DNA of 64,000 bases from Methylobacillus flagellatus KT (GTDB taxonomy: Bacteria > Pseudomonadota > Gammaproteobacteria > Burkholderiales > Methylophilaceae). The stretch covers positions 124,001 to 188,000 of the forward strand of contig NC_007947.1 of the NCBI RefSeq assembly GCF_000013705.1, read 5' to 3'. The notes under the pieces were generated by a model. It saw only the letters and a list, made by a program, of their open reading frames with translations. It was not told the origin of the DNA and did not search any database. Each line of letters opens with the position of its first letter. Within the stretch, counting starts at the first letter, position 1. Of this stretch, positions 8,491-16,303 are shown piece by piece. The translations under genes and the position numbers were made by a program.

Positions 8491-10365
8491 CTAGAATGCC
8501 GGCGCATAGCGCAATGAGACAAACAAGTTGGCCCCCAGGGTGCTAAAGCCTTGCGCGAGTTCATAGTGCCTGTCGAACAGGTTGTTGACGCGGGCATTGA
8601 GCGTCCAGTCCGGATTGATGCGGTAGTTGGCATACACGTTGACCAGGGTGTAACCACTCATGCGGGAAGATGGCGTATTGTTGATATTGTCGTAGCGATA
8701 GGAGGATGCTTCCAGTTCGCTGCCCAGCTCGAAGGACTGCCATGTCCGGCTGACACCGAAGTTGGCATGCGCTTTCGCGCGGCGCGGCAGTAGGTTGCCC
8801 GAGGTGGTGTCGCCGCGATCTTCTGGACGCTGGAGGTCGGCACTTCCATATAGCCGCCAATCCGTGAAGTTGCCCTTGTAGCTGAGGGTCAGGCCCCTGA
8901 GCACGGCTTCATTGATATTGGTCGGCATCAAACGGTTGACGCCATTCACCAGACTGCGGCTGTTGGCGATCAGGTTATCCACTTCGTTGTGGTAGTAAAT
9001 GGCACCGATCTGGTGGGTGCCGTTGTCGTATTGCAGGCTGATTTCCTTGTTACGGGATTCTTCCGGCCTGAGTTCGGCATTGCCGATATAGTTGAAGGCA
9101 GGGTTCAGTGGACTGTATAACTGGTTGAAGGTCGGGATGGCGAAAGCCGTGCCAAACGCTGCGCCTGCCCTTAGTTGGGGCGTGATGTGGTAGCCGTAGT
9201 TGATTGAGCCGGTGGTCTTGTCGCCGAACTGCGTACTGTCATCATTGCGCAAGTTCATCTGCAAGCCATGTCTGTCGAACTGTTTTTGCCAACCTGCCAT
9301 CCATGAGCGGATGTTGCGCCTGTCTTCTGCCAGGTCAGCATTGCTTTCCACTTTCTGCTTGCGGTATTCCAGGCCGGCATTGAATACGCCCAGGTCAGTC
9401 GTCACCGTGTTCTGCCACAGGTATTGATCCTGCGTGGTCTTGATGGTGTCGCGGCTGGTGGCCGTGGCGGACTTCGAGTACGAGGCCAGGTCATCCATGC
9501 TTCTGGCGATGCTCAGCGTGCTGGTCCAGTTGTCGGTAAAACGGTTTTTACTGTGTACCGTGTAGCTCGACAGGGTCTGTTCGCCATAATATTCATTGGC
9601 CCTGACCGCACCATCATGAAAATTCTTGTTATCACTGATGAAGGCATTGAAGCCAAGCTCATGGTGTTCGCTGAGGTGCTGGGTGATACGGGCATTCAGG
9701 TTCTGGTTGCGGTATCCATCGTGGTCGGGGTTGTAGTTCCTGTGATGCCTGTTATATGCGCTGACACCATGCGTATGAGTAGCGCCCGCCTGCAGACTGA
9801 AGCTGGTATCACTAATTCTGCCGCTGACGCCAATATCGCCGATGGCAGTGCCATAAGTGCCAAGCCCTGCTGAAGCCTGCAGCCGGGGCTGGCCCTTGCC
9901 GGATTTAGTGAAAATCTGGATGACGCCGCCAATCGCATCTGCACCGTACATGCTGCTTGCCGGGCCGCGCAGGATCTCGATATGGTCGATCTGGTTCAGG
10001 GAGATATTCTGGATTGCGGTAGTGCCGGAAGTTGCAGAGCTGACGCGAATACCATCGATGAGTACCAGGGTATGTGTCGAATTGGCGCCACGTATAAAAA
10101 TATCGGTACTTTTGCCCAAGCCGCCGTTATGCATGATTTCAATACCAGGTTCGCGGCCCAACAGCTCAAGCACGGAAGACTGGCCTGCGCGCTGGATCTG
10201 CTCCTGGGAGATGACGGAAACATCCCCTAGTACTTCGCTGCTTTTCTGTTCACTGCGCGAGGCAGTGACAATCGTGTCTTCAAGCCGCATGCCATCAGCA
10301 CTGGCGATTAATGGGAAAGAATGAATTGAGGCAAGGGCGGCAATGCCCAGAGAAAAACGCAACAT
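8491..10365 (-). CDS. btuB: TonB-dependent cobalamin receptor BtuB
   Basis: A 624-residue outer-membrane receptor. Residues 1-23 are a signal peptide, and the TonB box follows (EDTIVTASR). The plug domain contains LLGREPGIEI, IFIRGANSTHTLVLIDGIR and EILRGPASSMYGADAIGGV. A beta-barrel follows and ends in an aromatic-containing terminus (FVSLRYAPAF). The length matches BtuB. The start is supported by GGAG 10 bp upstream. Its mRNA leader carries the B12 riboswitch at 10480-10690, so uptake is repressed when cobalamin is plentiful. It heads the run btuB, btuM, cobO, cbiA, cobN-like. Confidence 0.94.
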   Translation of the reverse strand: MLRFSLGIAALASIHSFPLIASADGMRLEDTIVTASRSEQKSSEVLGDVSVISQEQIQRAGQSSVLELLGREPGIEIMHNGGLGKSTDIFIRGANSTHTLVLIDGIRVSSATSGTTAIQNISLNQIDHIEILRGPASSMYGADAIGGVIQIFTKSGKGQPRLQASAGLGTYGTAIGDIGVSGRISDTSFSLQAGATHTHGVSAYNRHHRNYNPDHDGYRNQNLNARITQHLSEHHELGFNAFISDNKNFHDGAVRANEYYGEQTLSSYTVHSKNRFTDNWTSTLSIARSMDDLASYSKSATATSRDTIKTTQDQYLWQNTVTTDLGVFNAGLEYRKQKVESNADLAEDRRNIRSWMAGWQKQFDRHGLQMNLRNDDSTQFGDKTTGSINYGYHITPQLRAGAAFGTAFAIPTFNQLYSPLNPAFNYIGNAELRPEESRNKEISLQYDNGTHQIGAIYYHNEVDNLIANSRSLVNGVNRLMPTNINEAVLRGLTLSYKGNFTDWRLYGSADLQRPEDRGDTTSGNLLPRRAKAHANFGVSRTWQSFELGSELEASSYRYDNINNTPSSRMSGYTLVNVYANYRINPDWTLNARVNNLFDRHYELAQGFSTLGANLFVSLRYAPAF

Positions 10366-10479
10366 TAGTTAATGACTCCAAAGAGCCCCTGCGTCCCCGC
10401 AAGAGCTGGTGCATGAATGGAGTGTGCGGGAAAATGGCTTGAGCCGGATGGTCATCGGACCGCCGCATCCCCGCAGCAC

Positions 10480-10690
10480 TTCCTTGATCGTTTTCAGGCC
10501 GGTCTCCGGGCTTGCAAGATTTAAGAATATGCCGCCTTCCCATGAAGGTCTTTCACAGTGGCATGTTGGCATATCGGCTTGCTTACCGTTGCGGGGGCAG
10601 CACAGGCATTGTGGATCGCATTGGATCTCACGCACCTGTTTCCCAGTTTCACCCTTGCGCCATGAACAGGCCAAGGACACCTCAAAACTT
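10480..10690 (-). ncRNA. cobalamin (B12) riboswitch upstream of btuB
   Basis: Read on the minus strand, the leader has the conserved elements in order: GGTGTCC at 10675-10681, AAGGGTGAAACTGGGAA-type sequence at about 10640-10657, the core CTGTGCTGCCCCCGCAACGG at 10586-10605, GCCACTGTG at 10554-10562, GGGAAGGCG, and the B12 box AAGCCCGGAGACCGGCCTG at 10495-10513. This is a textbook AdoCbl-type riboswitch. Downstream, a short hairpin with arms CTTGCG and CGCAGG near 10388-10403 lies just before the btuB Shine-Dalgarno, suggesting control at translation initiation, but I did not fold it. It should control the whole downstream operon. Confidence 0.96.
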
Positions 10691-10697
10691 GGTCGCT

Positions 10698-10703
10698 ATT
10701 ATA
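10698..10703 (-). promoter_or_regulatory. -10 element of the btuB operon promoter
   Basis: On the minus strand a perfect TATAAT ends about 7-8 bp before the expected 5' end of the B12 riboswitch. The -35 is not a good match (a TTCACC-like hexamer at about 19 bp spacing is the best candidate). The placement relative to the riboswitch makes this the likely start of the cobalamin operon. Confidence 0.55.
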
Positions 10704-10816
10704 ATTGATCTGTACTTTATACGGTGAAATAAGTTATTGATATAACATATTGTAATCATGCTATAAATTCCCGACTCCAGTTGACCATGGGCTGATTTTG
10801 CAATTATAGTGGCGCC

Positions 10817-11017
10817 ATGAATGCCGATTTGATCATGTTGGAAGAAAAGCTCACGCAGCTGATATCTTTATGCCAATTGTTGCGGGCTGAAAATCTTGAG
10901 CTTCGTCAAGAGCTTGTACGCTGCCAGGATGACAGCAAGCAGTTGAAGGAAAACATGGAGCTTGCGAGCCAGAGGCTGCAAGCCTTGATCGAACGTCTTC
11001 CGGAGGGAACCGTATGA
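10817..11017 (+). CDS. small coiled-coil protein (TIGR02449-type, ZapB-like)
   Basis: A 66-residue protein, almost entirely a predicted coiled coil: LEEKLTQLISLCQLLRAEN and LELRQELVRCQDDSKQL show regular leucine heptads. Proteins of this size directly upstream of zapA are annotated as TIGR02449 and resemble ZapB-type division proteins. The ATG of zapA overlaps its end by 4 bp (ATGA), so the two are translated together. A role alongside ZapA at the Z-ring is inferred from that coupling, not shown by the sequence. Confidence 0.75.
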   Translation: MNADLIMLEEKLTQLISLCQLLRAENLELRQELVRCQDDSKQLKENMELASQRLQALIERLPEGTV

Positions 11018-11334
11018 GCAGCGTGCGTGGCGTCGATGTCAGCATCATGGGGCGCGAGCTGACGATCGCGTGTACTGACGATGAGCGCGAGGCCTTGTTG
11101 CGCTCGGTCGATTATCTCGATAAGAAAATGCGCGAAATCCGCGATACCGGCAAGGTGGTCGGTGCCGAGAAGATTGCCATCATGGCGGCGCTCAATATCA
11201 CGCATGAGTTATTGACTACTGATGCCGGTGGTTTTGACATTGGTGATTTCAAGCGTAGAATCACTTTAATGCAGGAACAGATTGATGCTGTCGTTGGCGA
11301 TGATCAGAACCCGTTATTCGATCGCGTTGATTGA
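11014..11334 (+). CDS. zapA: cell division protein ZapA
   Basis: A 106-residue ZapA-family protein that promotes FtsZ protofilament bundling at mid-cell. The N-terminal globular part (VDVSIMGRELTIACTDDERE, then LRSVDYLDKKMREIR) is followed by the dimerising helix with KVVGAEKIAIMAALNITHE, the family signature. It is coupled to the small coiled-coil gene upstream, and the 6S RNA gene follows about 60 bp downstream, a gene order conserved in many proteobacteria. Confidence 0.92.
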   Translation: MSSVRGVDVSIMGRELTIACTDDEREALLRSVDYLDKKMREIRDTGKVVGAEKIAIMAALNITHELLTTDAGGFDIGDFKRRITLMQEQIDAVVGDDQNPLFDRVD

Positions 11335-11395
11335 TGTCAGACAGCGCAGCTGTCACAAGTTTTCAGGGGCCGGGCGATCCCGGCTTCTTCCCTTT

Positions 11396-11573
11396 GTTCC
11401 CTGCGGTGCTGTTCGGGCCATAGATTCCTTGAACCATAAATTTGGCTTTGGTTTCGGTCTGTTAAGTAACAGTGTGCGCGCCCCGATGCGGGTGTACCTA
11501 ACGTAGCTTTAGGTCGTTACCACTTGAACCGTACAGGTTCAGGATGCCGGTCCGGATGGCATTTGCGGGGAAC
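11396..11573 (+). ncRNA. ssrS: 6S RNA (ssrS)
   Basis: The 178-nt segment has the 6S architecture. A closing stem pairs GTTCCCTGCGGTGCTGTTCG (11396 on) with CCGGATGGCATTTGCGGGGA (11553-11572) through mostly Watson-Crick and G-T pairs. An inner pairing of CCTTGAACC with GGTTCAGG-type sequence and the ACCACTTGAACC-GTACAGGTTCAGGATGCC block match the 3' half of proteobacterial 6S RNAs. The position directly after zapA is the classical locus. 6S RNA mimics an open promoter and sequesters sigma-70 RNA polymerase in stationary phase. Ends are set from the outer stem and may differ by several nucleotides. Confidence 0.88.
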
Positions 11574-11612
11574 TCCCATTCAGTTGTTGGGCCTCATGAG
11601 CAGCGCTCATGC

Positions 11613-11972
11613 CTATCTCAAGGCATGGTACTCGAGGTCTGCAAGGCTGACGATATCCAGAGCACGTTCGTGGGTGGATTCCAGTACCACGGGCGGAGCG
11701 TAGCCCGCTTCGGCGGCTTCGTGCCATCGGGATGCGCAAAGGCACCAGCGGTCGCCTGGGGCCAGCCCAGGGAATCCGTATTCCGGTCGTGGTGTGCTGA
11801 GATCGTTGCCCCTGGAGAGCGAGAACGCGAGGAATTCCTCGGTCATCATAGCGCACACGGTATGACTGCCAACATCTTCTGGCCCGGTTTCACAGCTGCC
11901 GCTGCGGGTGAAGCCGGTGACGGGGTCTGTGCTGCAGGGTAGTAATCTAGTGCCGAGGACATTGCGGACCAT
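11613..11972 (-). CDS. DUF2237 family protein
   Basis: A 119-residue protein of unknown function starting at MVRNVLGTRLLPCS. It has the DUF2237 pattern: CSTDPVTGFTRSGSCETG, then DVGSHTVCAMMTEEFLAFS, then GLAPGDRWCLCASRWHEA and VVLESTHERALDIVSL. Four Cys residues in conserved-looking positions suggest structural or metal roles, but no activity is known to me. I chose the start at 11972 because the longer in-frame version would overlap the divergent EVE-domain gene. It is convergent with the 6S RNA gene. Confidence 0.82.
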   Translation of the reverse strand: MVRNVLGTRLLPCSTDPVTGFTRSGSCETGPEDVGSHTVCAMMTEEFLAFSLSRGNDLSTPRPEYGFPGLAPGDRWCLCASRWHEAAEAGYAPPVVLESTHERALDIVSLADLEYHALR

Positions 11973-12041
11973 GCTGAGGACTCTGAATATTTGAATGCGA
12001 CTCGGGTTATGATACGGAATCTGTGTTGATTTGAGAATTTC

Positions 12042-12500
12042 ATGCGTTATTGGTTGATGAAATCCGAGCCTTCCGATGTGTCGATTGATGACCTGGCTTC
12101 CTTTCCCAATCAAACTGTGGATTGGTATGGTGTGCGCAATTACCAGGCGCGCAACTTCATGCGCGACCAGATGAAAGTGGGTGATGGCGTGCTGTTTTAT
12201 CATTCAAATTGTGCTGAGCCAGGCATCGTAGGGATTGCCGAAGTCAGCAAACAGGCTTACCCAGATCGCTTCCAGTTTATCGAGGGTCATAAATATTATG
12301 ACCCTAAGGCGACGCCTGAGAATCCGCGCTGGTTTAATGTGGATGTCAAACTCGTGAGGAAAACTCGCCTGTTGAGCCTGAAAGAGCTGCGCGCAACGCC
12401 AGAGCTACAGAACCTGCGCATCCTGCAGCGCGGCAACCGGCTCTCGATTACGCCGGTGGACCCCAGGGATTGGGAGTTCATCATGAAACTGCTTGCCTGA
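12042..12500 (+). CDS. EVE domain-containing protein
   Basis: A 152-residue protein that is essentially one EVE domain, a PUA-like fold thought to bind modified bases in DNA or RNA (compare thymocyte nuclear protein 1). It starts MRYWLMKSEPSDVSIDDL and contains WYGVRNYQARNFMRDQMKVG, VLFYHSNCAEPGIVGIAEV and NPRWFNVDVKL, the conserved family segments with the ligand-pocket aromatics. It diverges from DUF2237 and precedes fur. The ligand is unknown. Confidence 0.9.
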   Translation: MRYWLMKSEPSDVSIDDLASFPNQTVDWYGVRNYQARNFMRDQMKVGDGVLFYHSNCAEPGIVGIAEVSKQAYPDRFQFIEGHKYYDPKATPENPRWFNVDVKLVRKTRLLSLKELRATPELQNLRILQRGNRLSITPVDPRDWEFIMKLLA

Positions 12501-12570
12501 TGCTTGGCATCACCCCAATGCATGATATGCTATTGCGGCGTCAGGATTCAATTGATTAAGGAGATGAGTA

Positions 12571-13014
12571 GTGGGGACGAAGAAAGAAGACGGATTGGTG
12601 GATCCGCATCAGGATTTGAGGAATAGTGGCCTGAAAATCACGTTGCCACGTCTCAAGGTGTTGGATATCTTTCGTAACAGCGAGCAGCGCCATCTGGCGG
12701 CGGAAGATGTCTATCGAATCCTGATCACCGAGCATTCCGAGTTCGGCCTGGCGACGGTGTACCGTGTACTGGCGCAGTTCGAGCAGACCGGGCTGTTGAA
12801 GAAAAGCCAGTTGGGCAACAACAAGGCCGTCTATGAGCTGAATGACGGTGAAGAACATCATGGTCACCTTGTAAGTACCAGCACTGGCGAGGTGCGTGAA
12901 TTCTACGACCTCGGCATTGAAGAACGTCTCAAGGTGATTGTGCGCGAGCTGGGCTACGAGCTCACCGATTATGACATTACCGCGTATGGTGTTCCCTTGG
13001 CTGAGAAAGCCTGA
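12571..13014 (+). CDS. fur: Fur-family regulator lacking the structural zinc cysteines
   Basis: A 147-residue winged-helix repressor starting at GTG, 7 bp after AAGGAG. The DNA-binding domain is typical: GLKITLPRLKVLDIF, RHLAAEDVYRILI, and the recognition helix FGLATVYRVLAQFEQTGLL. The dimerisation domain keeps the sensor-type His residues of HHxH (written HHGHL), but the usual CxxC zinc site reads STSTG, no other Cys is present, and the late His is replaced in ELTDYDITAYG. The protein is therefore a Fur or a close paralogue with an altered structural metal site. It is normally an Fe(II)-dependent repressor of iron uptake. A strong terminator follows. Confidence 0.88.
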   Translation: MGTKKEDGLVDPHQDLRNSGLKITLPRLKVLDIFRNSEQRHLAAEDVYRILITEHSEFGLATVYRVLAQFEQTGLLKKSQLGNNKAVYELNDGEEHHGHLVSTSTGEVREFYDLGIEERLKVIVRELGYELTDYDITAYGVPLAEKA

Positions 13015-13030
13015 TACAGCGCTACGAGCA

Positions 13031-13066
13031 ACAAAAAGCCCGCCAACCTGGCGGGCTTTTTGTTGG
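13031..13066 (+). terminator. bidirectional terminator between fur and ilvA
   Basis: A perfect hairpin with arms AAAAAGCCCGCCA and TGGCGGGCTTTTT and a 3-nt loop lies between the convergent fur and ilvA genes. The A-run on one side and the T-run on the other make it an intrinsic terminator in both directions. Confidence 0.93.
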
Positions 13067-13075
13067 GTGCGGGAT

Positions 13076-14587
13076 TTAGCCGAGGAATAGCTTATAAGCC
13101 GGGTTGTTGCTTTCGTCCCAGTACGGATAGCCCAGATTCTGCAGGAAATCGGTAAACTCCTGCTCTTCCCCAGGCGGTACCTGCATGCCGACCAGGACCC
13201 TGCCGAAATCCGCACCATGGTTACGATAATGAAACAGGCTGATGTTCCAGTCATGCCGCATATTGTCGAGAAAATTCATCAATGCACCGGGTTTTTCCGG
13301 GAATTCGAAGCGGTAGACCTGCTCGTGCTTTGCCTGCGGCGCATGGCCGCCAACCAGGTGGCGCAGGTGCAGCTTTGCTACTTCATTCTCACTCAGGTCC
13401 AACGCCGGCAGTCCGTGCTCCTGCAGCCGGGTGACTAGCTTGCCGGATTCACTGGGGTCCTGGATGGCGATCCCGACGTAGATATGTGCGGCCGTGGCGT
13501 CAGCATAGCGGTAATTGAACTCGGTAATGTTGCGGTGGCCGATCAGCCGGCAGAACTTCTTGAATGAGCCCGGGGTTTCCGGGATGGTCACGGCCAGCAC
13601 AGCTTCGCGCTTTTCGCCAATTTCTGCGCGCTCGGCGACAAAGCGCAGGCGGTCGAAGCTCATGTTGGCGCCCGAGGCGACCGCTATCAGGGTTTTGCCT
13701 TGCAGATTGTGCTGCTGGGCATAGGCCTTGAGTCCAGCCAGGGAGAGCGCGCCCGTCGGCTCGAGGATGGCGCGCGTATCCTCGAAGACATCCTTGATAG
13801 CTGCGCAGATGGCGTCGTTGTCGACCAGGATCATCTCGTCGACGTATTGTTGGCACAGGCGGAAAGTCTCTTCTCCGACCAATTTGACGGCCTTGCCGTC
13901 TGCAAACAGGCCGACCTGGTCCAAGGTGACGCGCGCGCCCTGTTGCAGCGAAACCGTCATCGCGTTGGCATCATTGACCTCGACACCGATGACCTTGATC
14001 TCCGGACGTACTGCCTTGATGTAGGCGGCCACGCCCGCGATCAAGCCGCCGCCGCCGACAGGGCAGAAAATTGCCTCGATTGGGCCGGGGTTGTCCTGCA
14101 GTATTTCCATTGCCACGGTGCCTTGTCCCGCGATCACGTCGGGATCGTCGAACGGATGAACAAAGGTAAGTTGCTGCTCTTCCATGAGCTTCATGGCGTG
14201 GTTATAGGAGTCCGTGTAGGACTCTCCAGCCAACACTACCTCAGCGCCGCGGTGACGTACCGCATCCACCTTGATGTCAGGGGTGGTGACGGGCATGACG
14301 ATGACTGCGCGACAGCCTGCGTTCTTGGCGGCCAGGGCTACACCCTGTGCATGATTGCCGGCGGATGCGGTAATGACCCCGCGCGACAGTGCCTCGGCGG
14401 AAAGCTGCGCCATCTTGTTGTAAGCACCGCGAAGCTTGAATGAAAATACAGGCTGCATATCCTCGCGTTTGAGCAGCACCTGGTTGTGAATGCGTCGGGA
14501 AAGGTTGGGAAGCAGGTCCAGCGGGGTCTTGCTTGCCACGTCGTAGACGCGGGCGGATTTGATTTTCTGCAGGTAGTCGATTTTCAT
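13076..14587 (-). CDS. ilvA: biosynthetic threonine ammonia-lyase (IlvA)
   Basis: A 503-residue PLP enzyme converting threonine to 2-oxobutanoate, the first committed step to isoleucine. The N-terminal catalytic domain carries the PLP lysine in FSFKLRGAYNKM (about residue 50), ASAGNHAQGVALAA and the phosphate loop PVGGGGLIAGVA. Two ACT-like regulatory domains occupy the C-terminal third (TIPETPGSFKKFCRLIG and FEFPEKPGALMNFLDNM), as expected for the isoleucine-inhibited, biosynthetic form. Length matches the family. The gene ends just after the shared terminator. Confidence 0.96.
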   Translation of the reverse strand: MKIDYLQKIKSARVYDVASKTPLDLLPNLSRRIHNQVLLKREDMQPVFSFKLRGAYNKMAQLSAEALSRGVITASAGNHAQGVALAAKNAGCRAVIVMPVTTPDIKVDAVRHRGAEVVLAGESYTDSYNHAMKLMEEQQLTFVHPFDDPDVIAGQGTVAMEILQDNPGPIEAIFCPVGGGGLIAGVAAYIKAVRPEIKVIGVEVNDANAMTVSLQQGARVTLDQVGLFADGKAVKLVGEETFRLCQQYVDEMILVDNDAICAAIKDVFEDTRAILEPTGALSLAGLKAYAQQHNLQGKTLIAVASGANMSFDRLRFVAERAEIGEKREAVLAVTIPETPGSFKKFCRLIGHRNITEFNYRYADATAAHIYVGIAIQDPSESGKLVTRLQEHGLPALDLSENEVAKLHLRHLVGGHAPQAKHEQVYRFEFPEKPGALMNFLDNMRHDWNISLFHYRNHGADFGRVLVGMQVPPGEEQEFTDFLQNLGYPYWDESNNPAYKLFLG

Positions 14588-14760
14588 TGGGGGACGCTGT
14601 CCAAGGCTGCACGGGATAGTACGGCAGTGTATGATTGAGGGGTCTGATTCACAAAGAATCTGAATTATAAAGAAAACACGGGGTCTGCAAAATGTCGCGC
14701 TGGCTCATACAGCGTTTGCAATGCCCTGATTTGGTCAAAAATAAGCAAAAGGTTGAATAA

Positions 14761-15420
14761 ATGGCTACACAAGACGAATTGAAGCAACAGGTCGCCAAGG
14801 CGGCCATTGAGTATGTAAAGGGCGGCATCATCGGTGTGGGAACGGGCTCCACAGCCAATTTCTTCATTGATGAGCTTGCCAAGGTCAAAGATCGCATCGA
14901 TGGTGCTGTCGCCAGTTCCGAAGCAACGGCGCAACGCCTACGCGGCCATGGTATCAAAGTATTCGACCTCAATGATGTTGACGGCATGGAAATCTATGTG
15001 GATGGTGCAGATGAGATCACCGAGAAGCTGCATATGCTCAAGGGCGGCGGCGGAGCATTGACCCGTGAAAAGATCGTAGCGGCCTGTGCCAAGGATTTCA
15101 TCTGCATCTGCGACCAGACCAAGCTGGTGCCGGTGCTTGGTAAGTTCCCGCTGCCCGTAGAGGTCATTCCGATGGCACGCGAATATGTTGCGCGCGAGTT
15201 GGTCAAATTGGGCGGCCAGCCCAAGTTGCGTGACTTCACCACTGACAACGGTAACGTGATCCTGGATGTGCACGGCCTGACCATTACGGATCCGGTGGCG
15301 CTCGAGTCCAGGATCAATGAAATCGTCGGCGTGGTGACCAACGGCCTGTTCGCTTCCCGTCCAGCCAATGTCCTGCTGCTGGCAACCGCCGACGGTGTCA
15401 AGACATTGACGGCCAGGTAG
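14761..15420 (+). CDS. rpiA: ribose-5-phosphate isomerase A
   Basis: A 219-residue enzyme interconverting ribose-5-phosphate and ribulose-5-phosphate. Family motifs are all present: [16 protein letters not shown], the catalytic [21 protein letters not shown] with the catalytic Lys, and [10 protein letters not shown]. In a ribulose monophosphate-pathway methylotroph this step feeds regeneration of the formaldehyde acceptor (pathway inference from organism type). The gene has its own leader region after the divergent ilvA. Confidence 0.96.
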   Translation: MATQDELKQQVAKAAIEYVKGGIIGVGTGSTANFFIDELAKVKDRIDGAVASSEATAQRLRGHGIKVFDLNDVDGMEIYVDGADEITEKLHMLKGGGGALTREKIVAACAKDFICICDQTKLVPVLGKFPLPVEVIPMAREYVARELVKLGGQPKLRDFTTDNGNVILDVHGLTITDPVALESRINEIVGVVTNGLFASRPANVLLLATADGVKTLTAR

Positions 15421-15487
15421 GCGATGCGCACCATCTCAACATGAAATTGTCATAATCGGCAATTAGACTACAACGTTGACTTAAAAC

Positions 15488-15517
15488 ACTGGCCGGAAGT
15501 AGCGCAGTCTGGCCAGT
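15488..15517 (+). terminator. hairpin between rpiA and phoU (weak terminator candidate)
   Basis: Perfect 7-bp arms ACTGGCC and GGCCAGT flank a 16-nt loop, followed by TTTGG only. It could be a weak terminator for rpiA or a structured leader of phoU, as it ends about 10 bp before the phoU Shine-Dalgarno. Confidence 0.4.
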
Positions 15518-15541
15518 TTGGACCACGGAAGGGATCGCGTG

Positions 15542-16249
15542 ATGCAATTTGAACATACCTACAAGCAATACGATGCCGAGCTGGAATCAGTCCGTGCAAA
15601 AGTGCTCGAAATGGGTGGTTTGGTCGAGCAGCAAATCGTCAATGCGCTGGAAGCCCTGGTGACGGTCAACCTGACGTTGGCAGACAAGGTGATCGCGAAC
15701 GACCATAAGGTGAATGCGCTCGAAGTGCAGGTGGACGAGGACTGCAGCCATATCATTGCACGTCGCCAGCCTGCCGCGGGCGACCTGCGCATGATCATGA
15801 TGGTGGTCAAAACCATTACAGATCTGGAGCGGATCGGCGACGAGGCGACCAAGATCGCTCGCGTGGCACAGAAGGTTTCCGAGTCAGGCCGTCTGTATAC
15901 GCCGCGTTTCAATGAGATCAAGACCATGGTCGGCCATGTGCGCGAAATGCTGCGCACCTCGCTGGATGCTTTTGCTCGCCTGGACGTGACCAAGACTGTC
16001 GATGTGGCGCGTCAGGACGAGCAAGTGGACGAGCAGTTCCGTGCTGCCATGCGCCAGCTGATCACTTTCATGCTGGAGGATCCACGCACCATTTCCATGT
16101 CACTGGAAGTCCTGTTCGTTGCCAAGGCCATCGAGCGCATCGGTGACCACGCCAAGAATATTGCCGAATACGTCATCTACATGGTAAAAGGTAAGGACGT
16201 ACGCCACACCACGGTTCAGGAGATGGAGCGCGAAGCCCAGGAGCCCTGA
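15542..16249 (+). CDS. phoU: phosphate signalling protein PhoU
   Basis: I prefer the ATG at 15542 (MQFEHTYKQYDAEL), preceded by GGAAGGGA, giving 235 residues; the longer TTG start adds unconserved residues. PhoU has two three-helix PhoU domains with metal-binding E/DxxxD motifs; here IGDEATKIARVAQ in the first repeat and IGDHAKNIAEYVIYMVKG in the second fit. PhoU links the Pst transporter to the PhoR kinase and controls polyphosphate levels. No pst or phoBR genes are in the window, but the polyphosphate genes ppx and ppk1 follow, making a phosphate-storage cluster. Confidence 0.94.
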   Translation: MQFEHTYKQYDAELESVRAKVLEMGGLVEQQIVNALEALVTVNLTLADKVIANDHKVNALEVQVDEDCSHIIARRQPAAGDLRMIMMVVKTITDLERIGDEATKIARVAQKVSESGRLYTPRFNEIKTMVGHVREMLRTSLDAFARLDVTKTVDVARQDEQVDEQFRAAMRQLITFMLEDPRTISMSLEVLFVAKAIERIGDHAKNIAEYVIYMVKGKDVRHTTVQEMEREAQEP

Positions 16250-16303
16250 CGTCAACTGCCGCGGTGGCGGCACGCGGTTTACCGTTTTACTAGAAGGTCG
16301 AAC

